A stretch of DNA of 64,000 nucleotides from Eremophila alpestris peregrina (GCA_009792885.1 WMCF01000007.1:8087267-8151266); one strand, 5' to 3'. Positions 40,163 through 52,517 are shown, numbered from the stretch's first letter. Made by a program: numbers and translations. Notes: generated from the sequence alone by a model not told the origin.

Positions 40163-43100
40163 ACACAAAGGTACCTGTAAAAAATTCCCCCTCAGTTTCA
40201 ATGAAATACACATGCCAAAGTCCTTTTTCATTTCCAAACAGGTAATGGATTGCAGCTCAAGAAGCATGAAGATGTGGCAGGGGTATCAGCCCAGGGCTCA
40301 TCTTCACAGACAATTTGTTGAATACTGCAAACTTGAGGGTTTGTGAGCTCCAAGAGGCATCTCACTCAGAGGGAGGGTGTTCATTCAGCCTGCTGCAGTC
40401 CAGGAAAGCTCAAAGAGCCTCTCTGCTATTTATAGAGCTGCAAGATGATTAACTCTGGTCACCAGTAAGTTTCCATCCTGGCCATAACCCAAGTAGTTAA
40501 TAACTACTGCACTTTTTTCCCCAAAGTGCAGTGACAATGATAGGGGTTCCTCTCAAACTTCAATTCCCAACAGTGCCACTCCATTCAGGCTATGATTCAG
40601 GAAAATGGTTTACCAAAGCTACAAATGATAATTGCTTATCCTTTGTTTCCCACCTAGGCTGGGCAACTGATATTTCTGATTGTTACCACCTTTAGCATGC
40701 AAGCTCCTGGTACACTGGGGGATGCCTCTCAGACCAACTAGTATGGTCAAGGGACGATTTACTGCTCAGCTGCTTTGGCCAAGGCTTATCAGGGAGCTCC
40801 TGAGATCATAGGGGAGGCCTGGGGATGAACCGGGATTCAGATGCAGCACCACAAAGGCAATGCTCTCTTTACCAGCTTCATATAAAAATGGTTAAGCTTG
40901 CATTAAAGACATGATGGACTACTCCATTTGGCATGGCAGTCATGGTCACACAATCCTCCAGTGACCTAGCAAAAAGGTTGTTCTGCATTTCTTTTTTTTT
41001 TCAGAGGCCTAAAAGAGAGGCTGTTTTTATCTGGAATGACACAAATATTGGAGGTTAGCACATTTTCCCCTATGGCACATTTCCTCCTATATATAGGAGC
41101 CGCTTTGCACCCACTTGACAAAAGAGGAGTCCAAATTTGCGTCTTTGTGAGTGACACAGCATGCAGTAGGCTGAAAGGGCAGATGGCACAACCTCTCAGC
41201 TGCAGAGAGGGAATGAAGGATGGGATTGCCTGTACAGCCAGTTCTTTGTAATTTGGCATTGCTACGCTTCTGCTGCTCTCTTCCCTTCATCTTGTGAAAG
41301 GACCCTGAAAATTGGAAATATTCCCACTTTTTGCAAGGATAAAACAAGATACTGGTCAGAACATTTCTTTTTCTTTCACTTAATTGTAAAGCTGGATTTC
41401 TACCCTAGAAGTCTGCTGCCAGGTTTCTGATGTGAGAATAGCTAGAAATAACTGAAATACGGGGTAGCAACAGTGTTAAGGGGGTTCTGGTGGTACATGC
41501 TACTTGTGTTCAGTAGGAATCATCTTACCTGTGTATCATGAAAACAGCCAAATAGATTTAGCATGTCAGAAAAGAGCACTGCAATTCAATCTGCTGTTAT
41601 TCTACTTTTTGTCCTGTGTGAGCTTAAATCTTGATTCCAAGTTATAAAAGGTATAACAGGTTGGAAATCACATATGCTGACTCACTCTGAATTGTTATGA
41701 GTAACTTAATAGCTTAGTCATCAAACACAGATAGATTTGCAAAAGTATTGAAATCTGTGAAGAGGAATGAAGTGTAACAGAGCATAAATATAATGCTCTT
41801 GTGTTTTTCTGAGATGAAGGTTTTGATTTTCATCTGATATCTGACAATTGTAACAAAAGTACTGACTCAAATATTGAAAAATAGTAGTGATACAAAATAA
41901 TCTTTTTTATTTCCACCTGGAAATGAAAGAAGACACCATGAAAAATAAATGTTCTCCAACATTTCAGTTACATCTCATACAATAACAATTTAAACCTATT
42001 GAAAGAGATCAGCAAAAAGTAGAAATTATAATAATCATAATTTCAGTATATTTAGCCATTTGTTTTAAAGCGAGTAGAGTCAGTAGAATCAGTAGGATGG
42101 ACATTGCTTCAGAAGACAAATGCGTATTTACACATAAAAATAACTTTTTCTACATTTTTGGTCCATCTGTAGTTACATGAAAAAAAAAGATTATCAAATG
42201 ATCTTCATATGGTTTATCTTTAGATGATTAACATTTATTTTCAAGGACTTACTGAATAGCATGTTCTACAGGTGCAAACAGGAAAATCAATATGTTAGGC
42301 CACTCAGGCACTGCTGGCTGGACACTGGGTAGGAAGCAGGTAAAAGACAGGCTGGATGCTGCTCAGCCACCTAAGAAAGTCAGTGTTTCAGAGCAAACCA
42401 GCTGCAACCATTGACCACCTTGACAGAAACACTTAAAATGTTTCCAGCTAGCATTTCAGATGGAGGAACTCCTGAAGGTGCTATGTATTTGTGTTATATA
42501 GATATCAAAGAGGATCATTTCGTATTTGTTCATAACACATTTCAGTATGTAGACTTGCACAAAGTCAGAGAATATTTCAGAACACATATGTATTACCATT
42601 ACTATTATGAGTTTATTCAGTTGTTCTTAAAAAATGGAAAAGTATATTCCTTGGATTTAGAGCACTAAATTTAAATAAGATGTTATGAAAAGAAGTAGCA
42701 AAAAAAAAGGAAAAGGGTAGAGCAGGATGTAAAAAATCTCTAAACAAGTCATTAGAATACATAGTTTAGATGAAAGCAAATTTTGAATTGAATTTTCTTT
42801 GGTAGTATTTTATTTTATTTTTTTTTAAATTTTGCTCCTTAGCACTTTACTTTTGAAATGTCTCACAATTTTGTTCCCTGCAACTCCCAACCCTTGCCAA
42901 TATTCCTCATACAAGGTTTAATCCCTTTGGAAAAGAAATGAAAAAAAGTAGGCTAGGATTATGGAAAAATATTAGCAGTAGTCTAGAAGGTTAGTAGCAC
43001 AGTTAATATTCTGTCATTTCTGGATTTAACTTTCCATATCAAGTTTTGCACTGTTTTCTTTTAGAAATGGATGACTACTATGATCAATCTTTGCTGTCAG

Positions 43101-44390
43101 AGATAACCCCATGCACACACTCTATATATTAGGACCTGAATGAATGACTCATAAAAATCAGATAAAAGAACAGATGCTAATAATTTATTTAAATAGAGCC
43201 TTCTTGAAAAGGTTAACTTGTCACATTTCATCTTCAGTCATAAACCCCCTATTTTTATAATCAGCAGTATTGACTATCTGCTTTCCTTTTATTGGATGGG
43301 AAAGAACACACAATAAGTATTAAAAATAGCCTAAAAATTGAGCCTTTCTTAATTTGTGGAAAATGGTGTCTTGGCAACTATGGTAAAAGTTCTTAACGTG
43401 TACAAGGTGCTGTAATTAATCTCTTTTTGCCACCTCAAGATCGTTTATTTTCACCTCTTCGTTCAATCCATTCAAATACTGTGCCTCAAAAACTGTGTGC
43501 CGTGAAAAAAATTCAGATTCTTATTAGAGCTGCTGCACATGAAGTGGTCTTGAACTGTCCTGGCATCTTATTTACATTTAGTTTATCTCTAAGAAAGATC
43601 TTTTGATCATCAAGGCTTTATATCATTTAAGTACAAAAAAGGGGAAAGTCTGAAATAAACTGTACTACTCTATCCCAACTTGTGCGTGTGGCTTTGCTGG
43701 GAGAGCACCCTCTCCTGTGCAGTGAGATGTTTGGTAGTAGGTGGTAATGTTCAGTTTTGCAGCTGCTATGTGCTAATTAGTGCAGAGGTATGTGCCACAC
43801 AGCTCTCTCAGCAGCCATCAAAAGTCATTTATAAGGACTGGGTTTGAGGAAACAGACCCCGCAGTGAACTAAAATAACCCCTTAGAACAACTCAGCCACT
43901 TTTTTGTTGCAGGTTTACTAAACATTAAGTAGCAACGGAGATGGGTACGGCAGCCTTCATCTGTCTTAAGGTGTTAAAGAAATTCTCAGTGTGTGGATGA
44001 GCTTGGGAGGAACGGTGAGACTGCAGAGCATTTCTTCATGAAACTTAAGAGCGATGTCTCACAGAGATTAAGCAAAATGGCTTCTTTCCAAGTTCATTTC
44101 TTAGAACAAAAAGTATCTCCCTCCAGCGCTAGGACTTGAATATGCCCTCAGATATGCACTGAAAAGAGGAATAATTTATGCATTGAAAGGGCTGGCTGCA
44201 GCCCCCATGATCAACTGTTGTTCCTTAGAGATACTGTCTTCCAAGAAGTGGTGCATTGTGCCAGTTATGCACAGTTGCTTCTGCACTTAAATATTTCCCT
44301 AAACGCAGGAAAAGCTTGACCAGATGTAATGTTGTGTTTCTACTTTTTTAAAAATTATTTTTAAATGCTGTTGTAGATGAATAGAACACT

Positions 44391-44404
44391 TTGTTGTTGT
44401 TGTT
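44391..44404 (+). repeat. (TTG)n short microsatellite
   Basis: About five TTG units. Confidence 0.8.
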
Positions 44405-46690
44405 GAGCACCTTATTTTGTACTTGAAGAGGTAAAAAATATCCAAGATTTTTGGATGTAGTTCTATGACTACACCATTTCAGCCAACCCAAAATTCATGC
44501 ACTAAGTTTCAGCAGTATGCTGGAATGCACATCCAGTAGTAACTTAGACCAATAACTTAATATATTTAAAAAATAAATTATCTATGTAGTTTTTGTATTA
44601 CCTCAAAAGACATATGGGAACTCCAGTCCGGATTCCTACCCACTGACAGGACAACAGGATATGGCCAGCTGCATTCAGTCTGGCAACAGAGATGATTTTT
44701 TTTTCTGTAAGAAGAAATAGAACCAGATTCATACATTCCCTAATACAATTGACATGCTATTGTTTACAAGCTGTATTGTGGCTCGAAAGTATTAAAATAG
44801 ATATAATTGCATATGTGTATGAAGATTATAACAAGAATGCAATATATGAACCTAGTAATTATAGCAATATAATATAAAAATTGTGTAGCAAGAAGTTATC
44901 TGAGAACTGCACCTAAAAAAGCCTGTTTTCCATGGGATTTGTCTTACGGTTGACAGACATTTTAACGGAATTAGTTAAAGGTGGCAAGATGAGCTTGCAG
45001 ACAGCAGAGGATCCAATGAGGAGATAAAGCTAACTGCAAAAAAGGGGTTTTGCAAGATTGTTTGCTATTACATAGGAGAGGATCAGTAAGGGACACCAAG
45101 TGTGACTGAATAGGGTCTGCTCTCATGTCTGATAGCTGCATAAAGCTTCTAACTGTTGTCCTGCAGATTTCTGGATACCTACTAAAGTACACAGACTTCA
45201 CCCTGCAGTTGTCCTTTTAGAGAAGGCATTAGCACAGTCTTTGTTCTCTCCTGTTTCAAGTTTGCTTTTACGAATAGGTGGGAGGATCTACTTAAAACTT
45301 CAATTAATGCAGTTTGGAGTTGGTCATTACGTTCAAAGGTCGCTAATGGGGCTTAGAGAGATGTCCGTGCACATATATAAACATGCAGCATCTCAAACCG
45401 CACAAATCCCTTACCCTCAGAAATCTGATTTACAAGTATGTACAGATTGCCAACACGCAGCACTCAGGTCTTTCTTGGTATTACTCTAAAATGGCTCTAG
45501 TTAAAATCGTTGCACTGTTATGCTTACATTCAGAGCTGTAAAGTAACATGATTTTGTGAAAGTATGCTCCTCACTCAGAAATATTATTAATATTTGTGTA
45601 TTAAATATTAATATATACATGTATCTTTGCATGGCCCTTTTCAGATATTAAAAAGAAAAGGTCTCTGTCCTCAAGAGCTTACAGTCTAAATACCATTTTT
45701 GTAAAAAGCACTTGCCTCCTGATGAAACTGAACCTTCTCTGAAATTATATCTTTCCTATGGAAATGTCCAGCTTCTCAAAGCAGTGCTCTGGAATATCAA
45801 TGTTTTTCCCTCCATGATGTCGGATTTTTTTTTCCTGATTCACAAAAATTTTCTTCTTATAGATAAAGGTTTACCGACTTTTCAACCTAATTATATATTT
45901 GCATATTTACTCATTAAAGTGCCCACTTTGCTTGCTAGAGGTCAGTGAATAATTTTGCTAGGAAGTTTAGCTTTTCAGGAATGTGTATGCATTAAAAATA
46001 TGGATACTTATAATTATTATACATCTAATAATTACACATTATTAGAATATCTGAAACTATCTGAGATGCAGAAATACCGTTCTTTGTTGCTCTGGAAGTG
46101 TGAACATTCTTTTTTGAATACCCAAGATGTTGTGCTGCAATTTGGATTACTCTGTGATAATAGTTTGCAGACTCTTTAATTCATAAACTTAAACAGATGG
46201 ATAAATATAAATACTTTCATCTAACAATTGTGGAAACAGATGCGATAAGAAACATGAGTTATTGAATTGTACAAGGTCACAAAGCAGGTCACTGGCAGAG
46301 CAAAAGCAGTTCTTCTAACTGTGTCATCCCTCGGTTGGATTATTCTGTGCATAAATTTGACCTCTTGGAGCAATTTGGTAGAAAATGCATCTTTTCATGA
46401 AAAAGATTACCTAATTTTTGTCCATAGTGAAAAAAAAATTCTTAATGTCATCATCTTGCATTTCCTCTGAACATCATATTGCTTATTGTGTGTTAACTGG
46501 CAAACTAGGCATAATAAGAATTGTTCCAACAAGTACTGTATTTCCTGTGCAATTTCTAAGGCATCAGGGAACTGCAAGTTTGATAGACAGTATTTGAATA
46601 TCAGCTCCTAAGAGTGAACATAACCTAAAATAGTCATATTAAAAAGTTAAGTTCCCTTGTATCAGCTTTTAAAAAGGCCTTTGCTGGAAT

Positions 46691-46721
46691 CTTCACATGT
46701 AATTTTGTTTAACATGTGAAG
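46691..46721. repeat. Perfect hairpin: 10-bp stem, 11-base loop
   Basis: CTTCACATGT (46691-46700) and ACATGTGAAG (46712-46721) are exact reverse complements. The ACATGT cores are also E-box-like. No further function can be read. Confidence 0.85.
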
Positions 46722-48156
46722 TTAGTGGAGATTTTGGAAAATGAGAAAAAATAGCACAGGGATGAAGAAAAAGGGGAAGAGTTATTTGGATTAGGTGGAA
46801 TAGTGAGAAAGGCAAGCACAAAAGTTTTGGGAAGGAAAACCTGGCCTTTCCCAGCCTAATTCAAGTCAAACTACTTAAACTCCTAAGGCTTTTTTGTTAC
46901 TAATTCAATCTAAATATTGCCTTTATTTCTTCATCTTTCCCATTTGCCTTCAGATTTCATTCATACATTTCAAAGATCTGTAAAGTGCTCTAGGATGATG
47001 AAGAACTTTGGAAAAATTTAGTCATTATGTTTAAGAACCATATTATTATTCATCTGTTCTCATATTTGATGCAGAATCTATATTCCTAGCCTGGAATGAT
47101 GGGTTTGTGGGTTTAGGAGTTTTGGTGGGTGTTGGTTTCTTTAAAATGTAAAATACCTACGAAATGTATCAAAATAGTTGTGTTCGGTTTTGAATTAGTC
47201 TTCCATTTTTACTAACACTACATTAGGAAAATTGTCCTCTCTGTTTTGAAAGGATGAGAAATACCAACACCTGTGGTTTCACTATGATAGATTCCATCAT
47301 TTTTCATGGTTTCATTGTGATTTACGGCTTTCTTTTTTCAGATGCATATGTGTAACTATGGCTTTAGTTCAATAGTATTTGTTTAAGTTACTGAGTACGT
47401 GATCCCAGATTCAGTCATGTACAGGAATTCCGGTGCAGTCAGAAGGAAACAGTCACTTCCAAAATGATTCACATCTTTTTGAAACAAGTGGTGGTTATCT
47501 TCCCACCTGGGCTATCCAAGAGCTTAAAGGAATCCAGTAAGTTATCTGTACCTAGAGAAGACAAACCCACTCTAGGTGACCCTGTCTTGGAAAATCCTCT
47601 ATTTGAGAAAAGGTGTCTCCCAATGATGAGATAGATGTGCTGATGATAAGACAAAGCACTCTGTGCAATGCTGTCTGGGATATCATGGTGCTCATCTCTC
47701 CATCTCTGGAAAGAGAAAGAAATCATGATAGCTATTTAATACTGAAACTACTGTGCCTGTTTAAAAAAGCATGAGTCCTTGCTAAAAAGCTATACCTTCT
47801 TACTGCTCCCTGCAGAGATTTGAACTGCACTTGCTCAGTGTTTGGATGTACCACAGGGGGAGTTGGCTGCAATCTCTATATTAGCTTGCTAATAATACCT
47901 TATGACTATAAAATGCTTTTGCGTATTTAGGAAAATATGCTCCCCTGTTGTTTGTATGCAGTCTAAAATGACTCCAGAATTTAATTCCTTTAAGTTCAGG
48001 AAGCAACTTTTCCTTATTGGGTAAAATGCTGCTCTGATCTGAGTGACCACTGTGAAGTCCTCTGTATGTTCTCTATCCTGCTCTTGTATTTCAGAATTGG
48101 CTCTGCTAAAAAATGTACAATGTGAATCAGGAGAAAGCAAGTCTTTCTAGCCTAAT

Positions 48157-48176
48157 AAAAAAAAAAAAAAAAAAAA
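48157..48176 (+). repeat. A20 homopolymer
   Basis: It follows CCTAAT, which makes an AATAAA at its start. Upstream sequence was checked for a processed gene copy and none was recognised. Confidence 0.9.
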
Positions 48177-49021
48177 GCCAGTCTAGAAGACGAACACTAA
48201 AAAATAACCTACCCTTGACCTTAACCTAAGTCTAGTACCTCAAAGTTAAGCACTCAGTTTTTAAGGATGTTTATTCTTCAAGGATTCTCCTGCCATACAC
48301 CTTTTAATTATACTTGGACAACACAATCTTTATATTGGATTTATAATATTTAATTATGCTTACCAGGAAAGCCTTCTGTACCAGGAAGGCTGGGGGACAG
48401 GAAAGACATAGGACAAGGCAGTGAATGATATTTTCACAGTGATTTATTAGCAGGGAAAAAAACCCCAAACTGGAAAAATTATCAGATGAATGGAGGAATA
48501 GAAGGGAAATAGTAGCTAAGGTAGCTGGATTTACAGAAAATAACATAATTCCTTCACTGGTTTACCACATGTTGACCTTCTGAATTGAGAGTCGAAGTCA
48601 CTGCTTGGTGAGTTGGCAGACTGTTGCTTTCTTCAAGTTTTTTATTTCCAGACACTCATCTGAACCAGGTTCAGGCATCATTTTCAGACCTCAGATTCTG
48701 ATTTGCTTAAAGATTTTCTGGTTCCTTTTTTGATCTAGCCTTTTGGCTTGGTTTCAGTTTTTCCCCATATTAAGTTTGCAACATTTTGCATTGACACTTG
48801 TGCTGAACAAAGTTGTTAACGATGTTGAATGAAACAGAAAGCATTCTCTAATGAAAATAATAATTCCACACCATGTGCAACAACTAAGGCATGAGGCCAT
48901 GCTTGAATAAGGAGGATCAAAATGCCAGCTCTGTCTTGTGAATTAGAGCCCTGCCACAAGAAAAGAAATGCCTTACAGATTATATACAAGATAAAAACCC
49001 TAAAATATCTGAAGCAACTAG

Positions 49022-49062
49022 AAGTTTGGTATTAATCAAGTCTGGCATTAATCAAGTTTGGC
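49022..49062 (+). repeat. 16-bp tandem duplication, about 2.5 copies
   Basis: ATTAATCAAGTCTGGC (49031-49046) and ATTAATCAAGTTTGGC (49047-49062) differ at one base, and a partial unit AAGTTTGGT precedes them. Confidence 0.9.
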
Positions 49063-49448
49063 ATGCCTACGTTAGCAACAATAACCCCCAACTTTTAAAG
49101 TCTCTTATTAGGCTATATTAACCATGAGGAGTGAAACATATTTTAAAATATTATTCAAGAGACTGTCAAAATCAATTTCTTTTGTCTTATTTACTAAGGA
49201 AGTTAGGCTTACATGAGTAAGCCCTGTCAATTTTCCTTGTCTCTTCCCTGAACCCTTGACCAACATCAGTCAAATTCAGCAGAGGATTCTCAAATTTATC
49301 ACATTGCCACAGATTTTGTGCCAATATCAAAACAAATTGAGGAGTGCCTGATCCAAGAAATTCCATAGTGTAGGAGCAACAAGTCAGCAGAAGATCAAGG
49401 TGGTGCACATCTTTGGTCTTCTGTTTTTATAAAGGTGCATTTTGTGAC

Positions 49449-49479
49449 CTTGTTGATCTGTTGATCTTGTTGATCTGTT
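49449..49479 (+). repeat. 17-bp tandem duplication, about 1.8 copies
   Basis: CTTGTTGATCTGTTGAT is followed at once by CTTGTTGATCTGTT, an exact match over 14 bases. Confidence 0.9.
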
Positions 49480-50608
49480 AAGTGCCATGGAAACAGGCAT
49501 AGATTTAGGGAGAGACTCAGTAGTCTTCAGTGGCACCAGCTAGGGCACCAAGGTACTCTTCTGATGTATCCCCTGGTTGGTCTCACACACTGGGGCAGAC
49601 TTTTCCTCTACCCATCCTGCTTATTGACACATTTTGAGAGACTTTGAAGTGTCTTCAGAGAGATGTCTTTCTCCTGCATGATTCTTACAGAGGTCTCTCC
49701 AGGTTTCTTATTTGGGGGGTGGGTGGATACAGTGATATTTTTCTTTTATGTGAAAACACTCTTAAATTTATATATGTCCTACAGTGGTTTTAGTGTCCAC
49801 TTCGGCAATCTTTTAATTTGGACATGAACATTTTGGTTTACACGGTAATGCCAGACCAAGAGTGCAATTCTAGATTTGCAATAATAACGATGTTTACATT
49901 GCATTCACAATGAACCTGGAAGTCATGTACAATTTGTGCAAAGAGGAGAAATGTCACTCACCTGCATCTACCTCGCATCTGTAGCTGTCCAGAAAATGAG
50001 GGTTATATCCAGTCACAAAGATCTATCACTGGCCATCACCCAGGGCTTAAGCTTATACTAACCTTGAAGTTGAAGCTGCAAACAAATCTATTGAACTGGA
50101 AACAGAGTGTACACTTTGAGCTATTAGGTCTGTCTACTTAAGTCAAATAATTAGGAGTATTAATCCTATTTAGAACAGCATATAAAGCAGGGTATAGTAC
50201 TAGAAAGTGATAGTTCTGAATTTGCCATTAATGGAGTTCATAAATAAGGTCCCCAAAAGATTGATAGCAGGAAGCCAAAAATCACAAAAATCTTCTCCAA
50301 AACTGCAAGTGACAGATTTACGAAAAAGGACTGTGATAAAATCTTGGCGGGGAGGAATATGAATTTTAAAATCTAATTTTGGTTCTCTCTGGAGTGATCT
50401 GAGAACTAGAAGACAGTGAATCCTTTGGAAAAGGGGATCAGTTAAAGTAACACCCTGAGAGTCTCAGACAATCCACGTGCCATCAGAAAGGCTGCTCGAT
50501 CACAGCTGCCGCCCATCAATACACTCAACAGCTGCACAACACTGCGCACTACAAGCCAGAGATTGAGAAGTTACACGCCACCATAATTAATTTAGACGCA
50601 CCTGCAGA

Positions 50609-50616
50609 TATAAATA
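50609..50616 (+). promoter_or_regulatory. TATA-like box upstream of the CpG island
   Basis: A TATAAATA match followed by further TA repeats sits just left of the GC-rich block and about 1.1 kb before the SGCZ ATG. If used, transcription would start near 50.64 kb and give a roughly 1.08 kb 5'UTR in exon 1. CpG-island promoters often do not use a TATA box, and AT-rich DNA makes such matches by chance, so this is only a candidate. Confidence 0.25.
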
Positions 50617-51116
50617 TATATATTCATTTTTACAGGGATATCACACAAAGCAGTTACAAAACAGATACCAAGCAGCACTGGCTTTTAAACTGGTTACTGC
50701 TATTCAAACCCCCCGGGGACCAGCGAGAGGAGCCTTTGGGATCCGTGTGGCAGCAGCCGCGGGAGGCGGAGGGGCCGCGGGGAGCTGGGAGGGCGGCGCT
50801 GAGAGCCGGGGCTGCTCGGAGAGGAAACGCTGCTGTTCCAGAGCGGGAGAAATCCCCCCGCGCGAGCCGAGAGGAGGGAAGTCAGTCACCTGGCGGAGAA
50901 GGACAGTAAAACAGGGACGGAGAGGGAAATCTCTGCCTCTCTCTCCCTTCTCTTCTGCAAGAGATCCACCTCCTGTTTTCCTCCCAACTCTTCCAGCATA
51001 ACCTTCAAAGAAGACCATACCCTACAGACTTTCTTTTATTATATATATATGTGTGTGTGTATATACATTACTATTATTATTACTGATGGACTAGCTGCAA
51101 AACAATTTTTGAGCCT

Positions 51117-51218
51117 ATGCAGGACTTGGGGGATTTTGTTATCTTGCCAGCGAAATTGTTCATCGCTAATGTCTTGCGCTCACAGGGTGCTAAATTAGCT
51201 ACCAGACTACTCTGGTAG
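51117..51218 (+). other. Upstream ORF, 33 codons, in the putative SGCZ 5'UTR
   Basis: An ATG at 51117 opens a 33-codon frame ending in TAG at 51216-51218, about 500 bases before the SGCZ start. The peptide begins MQDLGDFVILPAK and has no family I recognise. It is followed closely by other short frames: 51220-51264 (14 codons), 51289-51348 (19 codons) and 51560-51628 (22 codons). If the transcript starts upstream of these, they would be expected to lower translation of SGCZ. Whether this stretch is transcribed as exon is not shown by the sequence. Confidence 0.4.
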
Positions 51219-51504
51219 CATGACGGAGAAAGGCTTTCATCATAGACTATTCTCTTCAGTTTGAACACATTTGCTTGAAATTTGCTGCATGATGCTGTCC
51301 AGGGAAGAAGGATTTTTTCTCGGGATACAGCGATTCGCCGGTTTCTGAGCTTATTGCAGAAGAAAAGAAAAATCTTTAAACTGAGTGGGTTTTTTTTTTT
51401 GTTGTCTCCTTCCATTTCCAGAGGACGCGAATCTCTTTCACCAGGGAAGGATCACCTGTCGCTTTAATCCTTAAGGGAGTTATTTTTTTTAAAAAAGTGA
51501 AATA

Positions 51505-51534
51505 TTTTATTTATTTATTTATTTATTTATTTAA
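51505..51534 (+). repeat. (TTTA)n tetranucleotide microsatellite
   Basis: About seven near-perfect TTTA units lie in the presumed SGCZ 5'UTR or proximal promoter, roughly 190 bases upstream of the start codon. It is an AT-rich break within the GC-rich island and is likely length-polymorphic. Confidence 0.9.
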
Positions 51535-51639
51535 ACCGGTGGAGGCGTGATCGCGGAGAATGAGACTGAGGGGAGCTGCCAGGGTTTGGAGGACAAGGCT
51601 GAGTTTAGGCTGGAAACTGAGAGACTAGATTTTCCCCTT

Positions 51640-51657
51640 CCCCCCCCCCTCCCCCCC
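51640..51657 (+). repeat. C-tract (C10-T-C7) just upstream of SGCZ start
   Basis: Two cytosine runs separated by a single T lie about 65-80 bases before the SGCZ ATG. The complementary strand is a G tract that could form a quadruplex. In RNA it would be a polypyrimidine tract in the 5'UTR. Confidence 0.85.
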
Positions 51658-51722
51658 GCTTTGTTCTTTATTTTTTGGCACAAGTTCTGTAGTTTCCAGT
51701 CCGCTCCGTTCAGTTTCGCTCT

Positions 51723-51761
51723 ATGGACAGATCAACAAACCTGGACGCGGAGGAGCTCAAG
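51723..51761 (+). CDS. SGCZ: SGCZ (zeta-sarcoglycan) coding exon 1, N-terminal 13 codons only
   Basis: The exon encodes MDRSTNLDAEELK and then meets a splice donor (AAG|GTAGGC) at 51762, in phase 0. I recognise this as the cytoplasmic N-terminus of zeta-sarcoglycan; the mammalian form I recall differs at residue 9 (Ile, here Ala). The start is supported by an in-frame TAG at 51690-51692 with no ATG between it and 51723. The Kozak context is weak at -3 (T) but has G at +4. Zeta-sarcoglycan is a single-pass type II membrane protein of the sarcoglycan subcomplex in the dystrophin-glycoprotein complex of muscle and other tissues. Its membrane span and extracellular domain are encoded by later exons outside this window. 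A CpG-rich island surrounds the exon, as expected for a first exon. The reading through the intron (VGDPAG...) is not protein. The main uncertainty is that identification rests on 13 residues, but these are highly specific. Confidence 0.9.
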
Positions 51762-51978
51762 GTAGGCGACCCGGCGGGTGCCGTCGCTGTGGCTGGGGTT
51801 GGCTCCCCTGCTGCCCTGTGGGCCGCGGGGCGGGGGCGCTCGGGGCGTTCGGGGAGCTCCCGCAGCCCGGGCGGGGGGCGCGGAGCCGGCCGCAGCCGCC
51901 CCGCGGCGGGGGAAGCGCGGGAGGGCGGCATCCCTTCTGCCCTTTTGCCCGCGCTGCCCACAGCATCGTCATGGCAGT

Positions 51979-52014
51979 ATTAATAATGATAATAATAATA
52001 GTGATGTGATGATG
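51979..52014 (+). repeat. AAT/GAT-type trinucleotide repeat in intron 1
   Basis: An imperfect array of AAT and GAT units lies about 220 bases after exon 1 within the CpG island. It is a short interrupted microsatellite, AT-rich against the GC-rich flanks. Confidence 0.75.
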
Positions 52015-52517
52015 GGAGTGCTGATGGTACTGCCCGTGTGCTCTCGGCTTTGCATGAGCACTGGGGGCAGCGCCAGGGACAGCTGGGAGGAAGCGGCAAC
52101 TGACCCGCGGCTTCCCCGGCAGAAGTTGGCTCTGAAGCCATTCTGGCCTGGGCATCTCCTCTTCGTCTTTCTCCTCCCCTTGCCGCCGGGAGCGACGGGG
52201 AAACCCTCCTCCACCCCTCCACCCTCCCTCACGGCTTGCCCCCAGCGCGGCGTCCGGTTCCCGCAGTGGAACGAAGCTGAGGCAGCGGCGGTGGGATGCC
52301 GGGCCGCGGCCCGGGGACCGCTGCTACAATCAAAGTTTGCATTAGGACGGTGCGAGCTGGGATGATTCTGCTCCCCCCCCGCCCCCCGGCCCAGCTCTGG
52401 CTCCCTCCCCGCTGAACGAGCATGCCTGAGAGCGTTGAGCATGCTCCTTTGCGGAGATAGAGCCTTCCCACACCTGCTGCCAACTACCCCCCGGCCCTGA
52501 GCGGAATTTGGCTCAAA

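Larger units (their letters stand above)
38810..50480. other. Intergenic upstream of SGCZ, no gene recognised
   Basis: AT-rich sequence without recognised exons. It contains a T20 run (40143-40162), a (GTT)n run (44391-44404), an A20 run (48157-48176), a 10-bp hairpin (46691-46721) and two small tandem duplications near 49 kb. Confidence 0.55.

Noticed and set aside
40426..40435. CTATTTATAG, a perfect MEF2-type site upstream of a muscle gene
   Set aside because: The degenerate MEF2 consensus is expected several times in 64 kb of AT-rich DNA, and other matches occur (for example near 43320). It lies 11 kb from the exon with no supporting context.
47560..47620. CTCTAGGTGACCCTG, similar to a CR1 3' phrase
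   Set aside because: The match is short and neighbouring CR1 text does not follow in order, so it may be chance.
47500..48176. Possible processed retrocopy ending in the A20 run
   Set aside because: No recognisable coding sequence precedes the A run and no target-site duplication was found.
51778..52365. 195-codon plus-strand open frame after SGCZ exon 1
   Set aside because: It lies in intron 1 inside the CpG island, starts with GTG and not ATG, and its Ala/Gly/Pro/Arg-rich content reflects GC-rich, stop-poor DNA.
51969..52442. 157-codon minus-strand open frame in the island
   Set aside because: It is another stop-poor frame in GC-rich DNA, includes simple-repeat translation at its end, and has no family resemblance.
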